A stretch of DNA of 35,653 nt from Arenimonas sp. (lineage in GTDB: Bacteria; Pseudomonadota; Gammaproteobacteria; Xanthomonadales; Xanthomonadaceae): the NCBI RefSeq assembly GCF_022842045.1, contig NZ_JALHQI010000033.1, forward strand, positions 1-35,653, written 5' to 3'. Of the stretch, positions 7,888 through 16,056 are shown one piece after another. The stretch's first letter is position 1, and every line of letters starts with the position of its first letter. The position numbers were made by a program, and so were the translations under genes. The notes under the pieces were generated by a model that was not told the DNA's origin, made no database searches, and worked only from the letters and a program-made list of their open reading frames with translations.

Positions 7888-8925
7888 TCAGTCGAAAAGC
7901 TTCTTTTCCTTGGCGTATTCCTTGGCCTGCAGCTTGGTCACCAGGCCGCGCTTGACCATGTCCTGCAGGCACTGGTCGAGGGTCTGCATGCCGTACTGCT
8001 GGCCGGTCTGGATGGCCGAGTACATCTGGGCCACCTTGTCCTCGCGGATCAGGTTGCGGATGGCCGGGGTGGCGATCATGATCTCGTGCGCGGCGACGCG
8101 GCCGCCGCCGACCTTCTTGAGCAGCGACTGCGAGATGACCGCGCGCAGCGACTCGGACAGCATCGAGCGCACCATCGGCTTTTCGCCGGCGGGGAACACG
8201 TCGATGATGCGGTCGATGGTCTTGGCCGCCGACGAGGTGTGCAGGGTGGCGAACACCAGGTGGCCGGTTTCCGCGGCGGTCAGCGCCAGGCGGATGGTCT
8301 CGAGGTCGCGCATCTCGCCGACCAGGATGTAGTCGGGGTCTTCGCGCAGCGCCGAGCGCAGGGCCTCGTTGAAGCCGTGGGTGTCACGGTGGACCTCGCG
8401 CTGGTTGACCAGGCACTTCTGCGAGGTGTGCACGAACTCGATCGGGTCCTCGACCGTGAGGATGTGGCCGAACTCGTTCTTGTTCACGCTGTCGACCATG
8501 GCCGCCAGGGTGGTGGACTTGCCCGAGCCGGTGGGACCGGTGACCAGCACCAGGCCCTGGGGCTGCTGCACCAGCTCGGCGAAGATCTTGGGCGCGGCCA
8601 GCTCCTCGAGGGTGAGGATCTGGCTGGGAATGGTGCGGAACACGGCGCCGGCGCCGCGGTTCTGGTTGAAGGCGTTGACGCGGAAGCGCGCCAGGCCGGG
8701 GATTTCGAAGGAGAAGTCGACCTCGAGGAATTCCTCGTAGTCGCGGCGCTGCTTGTCCGACATGATGTCGTACACCAGCGCGTGGACCTGCTTGTGGTCG
8801 AGCGCGGGGATGTTGATGCGGCGGACGTCGCCGTCGACGCGGATCATGGGCGGCAGGCCGGCCGAGAGGTGGAGGTCGGAGGCCTTGTTCTTGACCGAGA
8901 ATGCCAGCAGTTCAGCGATGTCCAT
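7888..8925 (-). CDS. pilT: Type IV pilus retraction ATPase PilT
   Basis: This is the main retraction motor of type IV pili, a cytoplasmic hexamer docking on the inner-membrane PilC platform. It has 345 residues starting MDIAELLAFSVKNKASDLHL. Walker A is GPTGSGKST (130-138), the Asp box is EDPIEFVH, Walker B ILVGEMRDLET carries the catalytic glutamate, and the His box is TLHTSSAAKTIDRI. The C terminus has the AIRNLIRE motif known to be needed for retraction. It is followed by pilU and diverges from yggS, the same arrangement as in Pseudomonas. Confidence 0.98.
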   Translation of the reverse strand: MDIAELLAFSVKNKASDLHLSAGLPPMIRVDGDVRRINIPALDHKQVHALVYDIMSDKQRRDYEEFLEVDFSFEIPGLARFRVNAFNQNRGAGAVFRTIPSQILTLEELAAPKIFAELVQQPQGLVLVTGPTGSGKSTTLAAMVDSVNKNEFGHILTVEDPIEFVHTSQKCLVNQREVHRDTHGFNEALRSALREDPDYILVGEMRDLETIRLALTAAETGHLVFATLHTSSAAKTIDRIIDVFPAGEKPMVRSMLSESLRAVISQSLLKKVGGGRVAAHEIMIATPAIRNLIREDKVAQMYSAIQTGQQYGMQTLDQCLQDMVKRGLVTKLQAKEYAKEKKLFD

Positions 8926-8980
8926 TACTTAACGTCCCCTTGGCGCATCAAACGGATAGGCGACCGCGCGTCCCCGGGGC

Positions 8981-8986
8981 AGTATA
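8981..8986 (-). promoter_or_regulatory. Possible -10 element for pilT-pilU
   Basis: On the minus strand TATACT, a five-of-six match to the -10 consensus, lies about 56 bases upstream of the pilT start in the 89-base divergent pilT-yggS spacer. I see no convincing -35 box 16-18 bases further upstream, so this is weak. Confidence 0.25.
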
Positions 8987-9014
8987 GCCCTATCCACGAA
9001 GGTGAATACCCCCC

Positions 9015-9698
9015 ATGGAATCGGTGCACCCGACGCTTCACGACGTCCTGCAAACCATTGAAAACGCGGCCGTGCTGGCAGGGCGGCCACGCCAGGTCGG
9101 ACTGCTGGCCGTGTCCAAGACCCGGCCCGCCTCGGCGGTGCGCGAACTGGCTGCCGCCGGGCAGCATGCCTTCGGCGAGAACTATGTCCAGGAGGGCGCC
9201 GCGAAGGCCCGCGAACTGGCCGGCCTGGGGCTCGAGTGGCACCTGATCGGCCACCTGCAGTCGAACAAATGCCGCGAGGCCGCCGAGGCCTTCGACTGGG
9301 TGCAGTCGCTGGACCGCATGAAACTGGTCGCGGCGCTGGACCAGGCCCGGCCCGCCGATCGCCCGCCCCTGAACGTGCTGATCCAGGTGAACGTGGACGG
9401 CGAGGCCGGCAAGTCCGGCTGCCGCCCCGACGAGGTGATGGCGCTGGCCGACGCGGTGGCTGCCGCGCCCCGGTTGCGCCTGCGCGGACTGATGGCCATC
9501 CCCGAGCCGCACCCCGACCCGGCCCATCGCCGCGCCGCCTTCCGCCGCCTGCGCGAACTGCGCGATGCACTGGCCGCCCGCTTCCCCGGCATCGACACCC
9601 TGTCGATGGGCATGAGCGATGATTTCCCGCTGGCCATCGCCGAAGGCGCGACCCTGGTGCGCCTCGGCACCGCCCTGTTCGGCCTGCGCGGCCGGTAA
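9015..9698 (+). CDS. Pyridoxal phosphate homeostasis protein YggS/PLPBP
   Basis: This non-enzymatic alanine-racemase-fold barrel binds PLP and keeps its free level balanced. It has 227 residues. The PLP lysine is K35 in LLAVSKTRPAS, followed by FGENYVQE, HLIGHLQSNK and the phosphate-binding end SMGMSDDF then GATLVRLGTALFG. It starts at ATG 9015 and is followed by proC after 22 bases, a pairing found across gammaproteobacteria. It diverges from pilT. Confidence 0.96.
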   Translation: MESVHPTLHDVLQTIENAAVLAGRPRQVGLLAVSKTRPASAVRELAAAGQHAFGENYVQEGAAKARELAGLGLEWHLIGHLQSNKCREAAEAFDWVQSLDRMKLVAALDQARPADRPPLNVLIQVNVDGEAGKSGCRPDEVMALADAVAAAPRLRLRGLMAIPEPHPDPAHRRAAFRRLRELRDALAARFPGIDTLSMGMSDDFPLAIAEGATLVRLGTALFGLRGR

Positions 9699-9720
9699 AC
9701 CTTTCCCAGGACTCGAACGA

Positions 9721-10536
9721 ATGAACACCCACACGATCGCATTCATCGGCGGCGGCAACATGGCCCGCAGCCTGATCGGCGGATTGATCAAGACCGGCCG
9801 CGCGCCCGAATCCCTGCGCGTGGCCGAGCCCGTGGCCGGGCTTCGCGATGCATTGGCGGCCGACTTCGGCGTGCGCGTGCGCGCCTCGGGGCCGGAGGCC
9901 GCGGACGGCGCCGCCACCTGGGTGCTGGCGGTGAAGCCACAGGTGATGCGCGAGGTGTGCGAGGGCCTGGCCACGCTGGCGCAGATCCATCGGCCGCTGG
10001 TGGTGTCGATCGCGGCCGGCATCCCCACCGAACGGATCGACCAGTGGCTCGGCGGCGGCCAGGCCGTGGTGCGGGCGATGCCGAACACGCCCGCCCTGCT
10101 CGGCGCCGGCGCCACCGGCCTGTTCGCGAATGCCGCCGTAGGCAGCGGGCAGCGTGAAGAGGCCGAAGCCCTGATGCAGGCCGCCGGCCTCACCGCGTGG
10201 ATCCCCGACGAGGCGCTGATGGATGCCGTGACCGCCGTGTCCGGCAGCGGCCCCGCCTACGTCTTCCTGCTGGCCGAGGCGATGCAGGCCGCGGGCGAAG
10301 CGCAGGGGCTGTCCCCAGACACCGCCCGCACGCTGGTGCTGCAGACCCTGCTCGGCGCGGCACGCATGCTCGCTGAATCCGGCGATCCGGCCGCGGTGCT
10401 GCGCCAGCGCGTGACCTCCCCGGGCGGCACCACCCAGGCCGCGGTCGAATCCTTCGAAGCCAACGGCTTCCGCGACCTCGTCGCACAGGCCATCGCCGCC
10501 GCCACCGAACGCGGCCGCCAGCTCGCCGCCGGCTGA
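9721..10536 (+). CDS. proC: Pyrroline-5-carboxylate reductase
   Basis: This cytoplasmic enzyme reduces pyrroline-5-carboxylate to L-proline with NAD(P)H. It has 271 residues, normal for ProC. The Rossmann motif IAFIGGGNMARSLIGG is at about 6-21, AVKPQVM at 70-76, and the catalytic-domain signature AVSGSGPAYVF begins near 172, followed by TSPGGTTQAA. The ATG was chosen because the homologous start MNTHTIAFIGGGN begins there; the upstream in-frame extension covers the yggS end. It is probably co-transcribed with yggS. Confidence 0.97.
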   Translation: MNTHTIAFIGGGNMARSLIGGLIKTGRAPESLRVAEPVAGLRDALAADFGVRVRASGPEAADGAATWVLAVKPQVMREVCEGLATLAQIHRPLVVSIAAGIPTERIDQWLGGGQAVVRAMPNTPALLGAGATGLFANAAVGSGQREEAEALMQAAGLTAWIPDEALMDAVTAVSGSGPAYVFLLAEAMQAAGEAQGLSPDTARTLVLQTLLGAARMLAESGDPAAVLRQRVTSPGGTTQAAVESFEANGFRDLVAQAIAAATERGRQLAAG

Positions 10537-10595
10537 CCCTCCCACAGGGTCGGGCGCGGTGCGATGATGGGCGCCCACCCGGAAGGAGACTGGCC

Positions 10596-11033
10596 ATGCG
10601 CCCGATGACTGCCGCGATCGCCCTGCTGGCGCTGCTTGCCGCCGCGCCCGCACTCGCCGAGAACTCCCTGCGTGCCGGCGACATCACCGTGCACTTCAAC
10701 GCCCTGCCCACCACCACGCTCACCCCGGAAGTGGCGCGCGCCAACGGCATCACCCGCTCGGCGAACCGCGCGCTGGTGAACATCGCCGTGCGCCAGGGCG
10801 AACCCGGCGCCGACCGCGCCGTCGCCGCCAAGGTGACGGTGGCCGCCACCAACCTCGCCGGCCAGCGCGTCGAGCTGCGCATGCGCGAGGTGCGCGAGGG
10901 CGATGCCATCTATTACCTGGGCGAAGCGCGCACCTCGGGCCGCGAAACGCTGAGCTTCGACCTGTCGGTGACGCCGGAAGGCGCCGAGCGCCCGATCCGC
11001 ACCGTGTTCCGCCAGGAGTTCTTCGGCCAGTGA
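10596..11033 (+). CDS. DUF4426 exported protein
   Basis: This is a small exported protein of 145 residues with a clear Sec signal peptide (residues 1-21, hydrophobic core AIALLALLAAAPALA) and a predicted beta-rich mature domain (DITVHFNALPTTTLTPEVA ... RTVFRQEFFGQ). It matches my recollection of the DUF4426 family, whose function is unknown. In Pseudomonas a DUF4426 gene lies near yggS-proC with yggT, metX and metW between; here it follows proC directly after 59 bases. A strong GGAAGGAG site precedes the ATG. The stop overlaps the next start as GTGA. Confidence 0.8.
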   Translation: MRPMTAAIALLALLAAAPALAENSLRAGDITVHFNALPTTTLTPEVARANGITRSANRALVNIAVRQGEPGADRAVAAKVTVAATNLAGQRVELRMREVREGDAIYYLGEARTSGRETLSFDLSVTPEGAERPIRTVFRQEFFGQ

Positions 11034-11713
11034 GCCTGCTGCTGGTACGACACGGCCAGGCCAGCTATGGCGCCGCCGATTACGACAAACTTTCCGAGCG
11101 CGGCCACCTGCAGGCCCGGCGCCTGGGCGAGTGGCTGGCGCGCGGCGGCCATCGCTTCGAGGCCGTGGTGGTGGGCGGGATGCGTCGCCACCGCGAAACC
11201 GCCGACGGCGTGATCGAAGCGTTCGCCGCGCAGGGCCTGCCCCTGCCCGCGCCCATCGCCGACCCCGGTTTCGCCGAGTTCGACCACGAGGCCGTGTTCA
11301 GCACCTGGCTGCGCCAGAACGCCGAACACCCGGTCGCCATCGCCAGCCGCAGCGGCCTGCCGCGCGACGTCGGCGCGATGCTGCAGGCGGCGCTGCTGGC
11401 CTGGGCCAACGACGAACTGCCGGACCTGCCCGAGAGCTGGGCCGCGCTCGGCGCGCGCGTGCACGCCGCCGGCGAGCGGCTTGAGGCGCTGGGCGGCGGC
11501 GGCGAGGTGCTGGTGCTCAGCTCCGGCGGCGTCATCTCGCGGCTGGCGCAGATCGCGCTGGACGTGCCCAACCATCGCGCGGTCGAGCTGAACCTGGCGC
11601 TGCGCAACAGCGCGCTCAGCGAATTCCACCCGCACGCCGGTCGCCTGCGCCTGGGCAGCTGGAACGCGCTGCCGCACCTGCACGGTGCGCGCGACCTCTG
11701 GACCTATTACTGA
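11030..11713 (+). CDS. Histidine phosphatase family protein
   Basis: This is a 227-residue phosphoglycerate-mutase-fold phosphatase. The catalytic motif LLLVRHGQAS has R7-H8-G9, and further basic residues sit in GGMRRHRETAD. The usual second catalytic His of the SHGG motif is replaced: the protein reads VLVLSSGGVISRLAQ. Similar variants exist among proteobacterial homologues, as far as I recall. The substrate is unknown. The start is GTG (11030), overlapping the DUF4426 stop by four bases, which implies translational coupling. The APH-like kinase gene follows after 43 bases and may share the transcript. Confidence 0.9.
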   Translation: MSLLLVRHGQASYGAADYDKLSERGHLQARRLGEWLARGGHRFEAVVVGGMRRHRETADGVIEAFAAQGLPLPAPIADPGFAEFDHEAVFSTWLRQNAEHPVAIASRSGLPRDVGAMLQAALLAWANDELPDLPESWAALGARVHAAGERLEALGGGGEVLVLSSGGVISRLAQIALDVPNHRAVELNLALRNSALSEFHPHAGRLRLGSWNALPHLHGARDLWTYY

Positions 11714-11756
11714 GCATGCGCGCCCTCCTCGCCCGTTCAAGAAGCGAACCCACCGC

Positions 11757-12800
11757 ATGACCGACACCCCGCCCAAGCCCGCTACCGACGCGATGGCGCT
11801 GCCGGAAGCGGCGCTGGCCGACTACCTGCAGGCACAGGTGCCCGGCTTCCGCGGCCCGCTCACCGCCACCAAGTTCAAGGGCGGCCAGTCGAACCCGACC
11901 TACCGCATCGACGCCGCCAGTGGCACCTACGTGCTGCGCCGCAAGCCGCCCGGCGTGCTGCTGCCCTCGGCGCACGCGGTGGACCGCGAGTTCCGCGTGC
12001 TGCAGGCGCTGCACGGCGGCCCGGCGCCGGTGGCGCGGCCGCTGCACCTGAGCACCGACGAAACCGTGGTCGGCTCGATGTTCTACCTGATGGACTTCGT
12101 CGACGGCCGCATCTTCTGGGATCCGTCGCTGCCGGACGCCACGCCCGCCGAACGCAGCGCGATCTACGGCGGCATCGTCGACGCGATGGCCGCGCTGCAC
12201 ACGATCGACCCGGTGGCGGTCGGCCTGGCCGACTTCGGCAAGCCCGGCAACTACTTCGAGCGCCAGCTGCGCCGCTGGACCGAGCAGTACCGCGCCAGCG
12301 AAACCCAGCCGATCCCGGCCATGGACGCGCTGATCGGCGCCCTGCCCGCCCGCTGCCCCGCCGACGACGGCAGCGTGGCGCTGGTGCACGGCGACTTCCG
12401 CATCGACAACCTGATGTTCGACCCGGCGCAGCCGAAGGTGATCGCGATCGTCGACTGGGAACTCTCGACCCTGGGCCATCCGCTGGCCGACCTCGGCTAC
12501 TTCTGCATGGCGCTGCGGCTGCCGCGCAATCCCGCCCTGCCCGGCCTGGCCGGGCTGGACCGCCCGGCCCTGGGCATCCCCGACGAGGCGGCGCTGCTGG
12601 CGCGCTATTCCGCGCTCACCGGCCGCCCCATCCCCGCCGACTGGCCCTTCGTCCTCGCCTTCAGCTTCTTCCGCCTCGCCGCCATCGCCCAGGGCGTGGC
12701 CAAGCGCGCCCAACAGGGCAATGCCTCCAGCGACCAGGCCGTCCAGGCCGGCCGCATGACCGCGATGCTGGCGCAGCTGGGTGTCGCGTCATTGGGGTAG
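11757..12800 (+). CDS. APH-fold phosphotransferase (ACAD10/11 N-terminal-like)
   Basis: The 347-residue protein has the aminoglycoside-phosphotransferase/choline-kinase fold. The glycine loop region is KFKGGQSNPTYRI (39-51), Brenner's catalytic motif is LVHGDFRIDNLMFD (H211, D213, N218), and the metal-binding motif is IVDWELSTLGHPLADLGY (D233). The pattern resembles the kinase domain of mammalian ACAD10/11, which phosphorylates hydroxyacyl-CoA intermediates. That function is an inference here, and no acyl-CoA dehydrogenase gene is adjacent. The ATG follows GAAGCGAACCCACCGC, with no strong ribosome site. It ends just before an imperfect inverted repeat. Confidence 0.88.
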   Translation: MTDTPPKPATDAMALPEAALADYLQAQVPGFRGPLTATKFKGGQSNPTYRIDAASGTYVLRRKPPGVLLPSAHAVDREFRVLQALHGGPAPVARPLHLSTDETVVGSMFYLMDFVDGRIFWDPSLPDATPAERSAIYGGIVDAMAALHTIDPVAVGLADFGKPGNYFERQLRRWTEQYRASETQPIPAMDALIGALPARCPADDGSVALVHGDFRIDNLMFDPAQPKVIAIVDWELSTLGHPLADLGYFCMALRLPRNPALPGLAGLDRPALGIPDEAALLARYSALTGRPIPADWPFVLAFSFFRLAAIAQGVAKRAQQGNASSDQAVQAGRMTAMLAQLGVASLG

Positions 12801-12828
12801 CCGGCGACAACCAAGAGCCTTGGACATT

Positions 12829-12930
12829 GAACGCTGATCAAGGCGGAAAAAGCAGGATCAGAGCGGATCAACCAACTCTTTTTTGTCTTCAATCCGCTTT
12901 TATCGGTGTTTTCCGCTCTGATCCGCGTTC
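12829..12930. repeat. Imperfect long inverted repeat reaching into the BtuF-like gene
   Basis: The left arm (12829-12868) and the reverse complement of the right arm (12892-12930) match at about 31 of 40 positions in my hand alignment. They share blocks GAACGC, GATCA, CGGAAAA and AGCGGAT, and the 23-base loop contains six Ts. The right arm encodes the C-terminal codons and stop of the BtuF-like protein. AT content is visibly higher than in the flanks. It has the form of a REP- or MITE-like dispersed element, with one copy here. Confidence 0.7.
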
Positions 12931-13727
12931 GGACACTTAGCCCCCCACTGCCGAATGACTGCTGCAATCGCACGGACGCCATCGGTCAACGCGGCGGGGC
13001 CGGGCTGAAGGATCAGCGGGGATTTGATTTCGTGGAGGTCGCCGGTGCGGACGGCGGGTACGTTCTGCCAGCCCGGGCGGGCGGCGACTTTCGTGGGCTG
13101 GAATTTCTTGCCGCACCAGGAGCCCAGGACGATGTCGGGCGCGCGGGCGATGATCTCGTCGTCGTTGGCGAGGATGCGGTGCTTGGCCAGCGACTGCGCC
13201 GCGAGTTCCGGGAAGATGTCGTCGCCGCCGGCAATGCGCACCAGTTCGGCCACCCACTGGATGCCGCTGATGCGCGGCTCGTCCCATTCCTCGAAATAGA
13301 CCTTGGGCCGCCGCGGCAACGTCGCGGCTTCCGCGGCGATGCCCGCCAGGCCGCGCTGCAGTTCATCCGCATACGCGTTGGCCTTGTCGGCAACGCCGAC
13401 CAGCGCACCCAGCCGCCGCACGTAGTCGACGATGCCTTCGACGCTGCGGTGGTTGCTGATCCAGACCTCGACCCCGCGGCGCACCAGCTCGGCGGCGATG
13501 TCGGCCTGGATGTCGGAGAAGCCGACCACGAAGTCCGGCCGCAGCTTCAATATCTCGTCGATTTTCGCCGACGTGAACGCGCTGACCTTGGGTTTCTCCT
13601 TCCGCGCCCGCGCCGGCCGCACCGTGAAGCCGGAAATCCCGACGATGCGGTCCTGCTCGCCCAGGGCGTACAGGACTTCGGTGGGTTCCTCGGTGAGGCA
13701 GACGATGCGGCGCGGGCCGTGGCTCAC
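12900..13727 (-). CDS. Leaderless BtuF-like (helical backbone metal receptor) protein
   Basis: The 275-residue protein has the TroA/BtuF fold of cobalamin- or iron-chelate-binding proteins. It shows [69 protein letters not shown] and [13 protein letters not shown]. It begins at a GTG (13727) that overlaps the pdxH stop as GTGA, and the first residues go straight into the domain: no signal peptide, lipobox or transporter partner. It is therefore probably cytoplasmic, unlike true periplasmic BtuF. No btuCD is nearby. The last residues (NADQSGKHR) come from an inverted-repeat arm. The ligand is unknown; cobalamin is the database-style guess for this family. Confidence 0.85.
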   Translation of the reverse strand: MSHGPRRIVCLTEEPTEVLYALGEQDRIVGISGFTVRPARARKEKPKVSAFTSAKIDEILKLRPDFVVGFSDIQADIAAELVRRGVEVWISNHRSVEGIVDYVRRLGALVGVADKANAYADELQRGLAGIAAEAATLPRRPKVYFEEWDEPRISGIQWVAELVRIAGGDDIFPELAAQSLAKHRILANDDEIIARAPDIVLGSWCGKKFQPTKVAARPGWQNVPAVRTGDLHEIKSPLILQPGPAALTDGVRAIAAVIRQWGAKCPNADQSGKHR

Positions 13728-14317
13728 GGGAACAGCATCCGCTTGCGCCACTGGCCGTCCACGCGCTCGTAGTGGTGGCGCTCGTGTAGGCGGTACTTGG
13801 CGCCATACCAGAACTCGATGCGCTCGGGCACCACGCGGAAGCCGGACCAATGCGGCGGGCGCGGCACGTCCGCGCCCTCGAACTTCTTCTCGAAGGCCTC
13901 GATGCGCGCCTCGAACAGCTCGCGCGAGCCCAGCGTCTGCGACTGCAGCGAGGCCCAGGCGCCGATCTGGCTCGGCCGCGGCCGCGAGGCGAAGTAGGCG
14001 TCGGCCTCGGCCAGGTCCACCGGCTCCACCGTGCCTTCGATCTTCACCTGCACCTGCTCGCGCAGCTGCTTCCACAGGAACAGCAGCGCCGCCTGCGGGT
14101 TGGCCGCCAGCTGCTGGCCCTTGCGGCTGTCGTAGTTGGTGTAGAACACGAAGCCGCGGGCGTCGAAGGCCTTGAGCAGCACCGTGCGCGCCGACGGCCG
14201 GCCCTGCGCGTCGCAGGTGGCCACGGTCATGGCGGTCGGTTCGGGGTCGCCCGCGGCGGTGGCCTCCGCCAGCAGGGCGGCAAACGTGTCCAGGGCTTCG
14301 GCGTAAAGATCGGTCAT
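13724..14317 (-). CDS. pdxH: Pyridoxamine/pyridoxine 5'-phosphate oxidase
   Basis: This FMN enzyme oxidises PNP and PMP to pyridoxal 5'-phosphate. It has 197 residues. FMN-binding parts include [27 protein letters not shown] and [12 protein letters not shown]. The C-terminal signature reads [15 protein letters not shown] and ends WRKRMLFP. The start [12 protein letters not shown] (14317) was chosen over an upstream frame because a GAGGAA site lies just before it. It overlaps the BtuF-like gene by four bases. The dodecin gene, on the same strand, ends 59 bases upstream. Confidence 0.96.
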   Translation of the reverse strand: MTDLYAEALDTFAALLAEATAAGDPEPTAMTVATCDAQGRPSARTVLLKAFDARGFVFYTNYDSRKGQQLAANPQAALLFLWKQLREQVQVKIEGTVEPVDLAEADAYFASRPRPSQIGAWASLQSQTLGSRELFEARIEAFEKKFEGADVPRPPHWSGFRVVPERIEFWYGAKYRLHERHHYERVDGQWRKRMLFP

Positions 14318-14376
14318 GCGGGGTTCCTCGTTTGCGCCATTGTCGCTCCGAAGGCGCCCCGCATGCACCCGTCTGG

Positions 14377-14583
14377 TCAGCTGACGATGAAGCTAACCCG
14401 CATGTTCACGCGCCACTCGCTGACGCCGCCCTCGGGGTTGCAGACGACCTTGATGTCGTTGACCCAGGCGCCCTGGATGTTCTTCACGCTCTTGCCGACC
14501 TTCTTCAGGCCGCCCTGCACGGCATCCTCGATGCCTTTCTTGGACGAGGAGGACACTTCGATCACCTTGGTGACGGTAGCCAT
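14377..14583 (-). CDS. Dodecin family flavin-binding protein
   Basis: This is a 68-residue dodecin: a small protein that assembles as a hollow dodecamer and stores flavin (or, in some cases, CoA-type ligands). The sequence [20 protein letters not shown], the helix [20 protein letters not shown] and the strands [13 protein letters not shown] and [12 protein letters not shown] match the family along their whole length. A strong AGGAG site lies nine bases before the ATG. It sits beside pdxH, an FMN enzyme; a shared flavin theme is possible but unproven. Confidence 0.95.
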   Translation of the reverse strand: MATVTKVIEVSSSSKKGIEDAVQGGLKKVGKSVKNIQGAWVNDIKVVCNPEGGVSEWRVNMRVSFIVS

Positions 14584-14620
14584 GACTTTCTCCTTTCCTA
14601 CCCGGTAGCGGGTCGGACGA

Positions 14621-15436
14621 CTATACGCCCGGCCCGGAAAGCAGGCTGGCGTAGCCGGCGCGGTAGTCCGGGAAGGCCGGCGCCCAGCCGGTGGCGCGCA
14701 GCCGGGCATTGGCGACCCGCCGGCCCGTGGCCAGTCCCGGGGCGACCGGGGGCAGCGGCGGCAGGCCCTCGCGGGCGCGCAGCCAGGCCAGCACGTCCTG
14801 CTCCAGCGCGGGCAGGTCGTCGTTGCCGAGCAGCAGCGGCGGCGGCGCGGCCAGGTCAAGCAGGTGCGAGATCGCCGAGGCCACGTCCTCGGCGTGGATG
14901 CGGTTGGTCCAGCGCCGCGCGCCGGGCTGGTCGCCGCGGGCCTTGCGCAGCAGCGCGCCGCGGCCGGGGCCGTAAATGCCGGAGCAGCGCAACGCGGTCG
15001 CCAACGGCCGGGCGGCCAGGCCCTGCTCGGCGGCCAGCAAGGCCAGGCCGTTGAAGGCCGGTGGTCGTGCGGGCGTGGCTTCGTCCACCCATTCACCGGC
15101 GTCCTGGGCGTAGACGGCGGTGGACGAAACGAACACGACGCGGGCCGGATCGCAGGCGTCGATGGCGCGGCGCAGGCCATCGACGTAGAGCGCGCGGTAG
15201 GCGGCTTCTTCGCGGACATCCGGCGCGGCGCAGAACACCAGCGCCGCCGCGCGCCGCGGCAGCGCCGCCAGGCCCTCGCCCCGGGACAGGTCGGCGCGCA
15301 GCCAGCGCAGCCCGGCGATCGGCTCGCCCTCCCGGCGGCGAAGGCCGATGACCTCCTCGCCGCGCGCCAAACGCAGCCGCGCGAAGCGCAGGCCGACATC
15401 GCCCGCGCCGGCGACCACCACGGGCCCCGCGCTCAC
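14621..15436 (-). CDS. NAD(P)-binding epimerase/dehydratase-like protein (YeeZ type)
   Basis: The 271-residue protein has an extended-SDR Rossmann fold. It begins [20 protein letters not shown] with the dinucleotide motif G10-A-G12-D-V-G15, then basic residues (IGLRRREGE) suggesting NADP. Further motifs are [10 protein letters not shown], the atypical-SDR substrate region CSGIYGPGR and [12 protein letters not shown]. The usual YxxxK catalytic pair is not evident, as in other YeeZ-like atypical SDRs. The start is most likely GTG 15436, preceded by GGGGGAA. An ATG at 15508 is in frame but would add a non-conserved Arg-rich extension running to within nine bases of aroK. The substrate is unknown. 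Confidence 0.85.
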   Translation of the reverse strand: MSAGPVVVAGAGDVGLRFARLRLARGEEVIGLRRREGEPIAGLRWLRADLSRGEGLAALPRRAAALVFCAAPDVREEAAYRALYVDGLRRAIDACDPARVVFVSSTAVYAQDAGEWVDEATPARPPAFNGLALLAAEQGLAARPLATALRCSGIYGPGRGALLRKARGDQPGARRWTNRIHAEDVASAISHLLDLAAPPPLLLGNDDLPALEQDVLAWLRAREGLPPLPPVAPGLATGRRVANARLRATGWAPAFPDYRAGYASLLSGPGV

Positions 15437-15516
15437 GCGGTTCCCCCGCTCGCGGCGCGAATCGCGCGCGTGTTGCCAGACGATGCCTTCATGCCGGGAT
15501 GCTAGCATCGCGTCCC

Positions 15517-16056
15517 ATGAATCCCGCCCCCAACCTCGTCCTTATCGGCCCGATGGGCGCCGGCAAGACCTCGATCGGCAAGCGCCTGGCGGCGCGGCTC
15601 GGGCTGGCCTTCGTCGATTGCGACCATCGCCTCGAGGAAGTCACCGGCGCCGCGGTGCCGCTGATCTTCGAATGCGAGGGCGAGGCCGGTTTCCGCGCCC
15701 GCGAATCGGCGCTGATCGCCGACCTGATGCGCGGCCGCGGCCAGCTGATCGCCACCGGCGGCGGCGCGGTGCTGGCCGAAGCCAACCGCAAGCGCCTGTC
15801 CGAGCGAGGCTACGTGGTGCACCTGCAGGTCAGCGTGGCGCAGCAAATCGAGCGCCTGGGCCGCGACCGCAGCCGCCCGCTGCTGGCGGTGGGCGACAAG
15901 CGCGCGAAGCTCGAATCGCTGGCGCTCGAGCGCGGTCCGATCTACCGCGACCTGGCCGACCTGGCCTTCGACGCCGACGGCCTGAGCGTCGCCATCGCCG
16001 CCGAACGCCTCGGCGCCCTGCTCGAACAGCGCTGGCAGCGCACGGAAGCCGCCTGA
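15517..16056 (+). CDS. aroK: Shikimate kinase
   Basis: It phosphorylates shikimate at the 3-hydroxyl with ATP. It has 179 residues. Walker A is [17 protein letters not shown] (9-25), the DxD region is [10 protein letters not shown], the shikimate-binding part is FRARES with ATGGGAV, and the lid is RDRSRPLL. The ATG at 15517 gives [14 protein letters not shown], the family start. The aroB start overlaps its stop by one base (TGATG), so the two are translationally coupled. It diverges from the epimerase-like gene. Confidence 0.97.
   Translation: MNPAPNLVLIGPMGAGKTSIGKRLAARLGLAFVDCDHRLEEVTGAAVPLIFECEGEAGFRARESALIADLMRGRGQLIATGGGAVLAEANRKRLSERGYVVHLQVSVAQQIERLGRDRSRPLLAVGDKRAKLESLALERGPIYRDLADLAFDADGLSVAIAAERLGALLEQRWQRTEAA

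Noticed and set aside
6664-9246. An 860-codon plus-strand frame antisense to pilU and pilT
   Set aside because: The minus strand encodes complete ATPases with all motifs; the shadow protein is rich in His, Arg, Val and Asp and lacks a fold signal. Its end also overlaps the true yggS start.
14084-15399. A longer reading of the dodecin frame and of the pdxH frame as larger proteins
   Set aside because: The extensions are antisense-like Arg/Pro-rich sequence over neighbouring genes, and strong ribosome sites mark the short starts.
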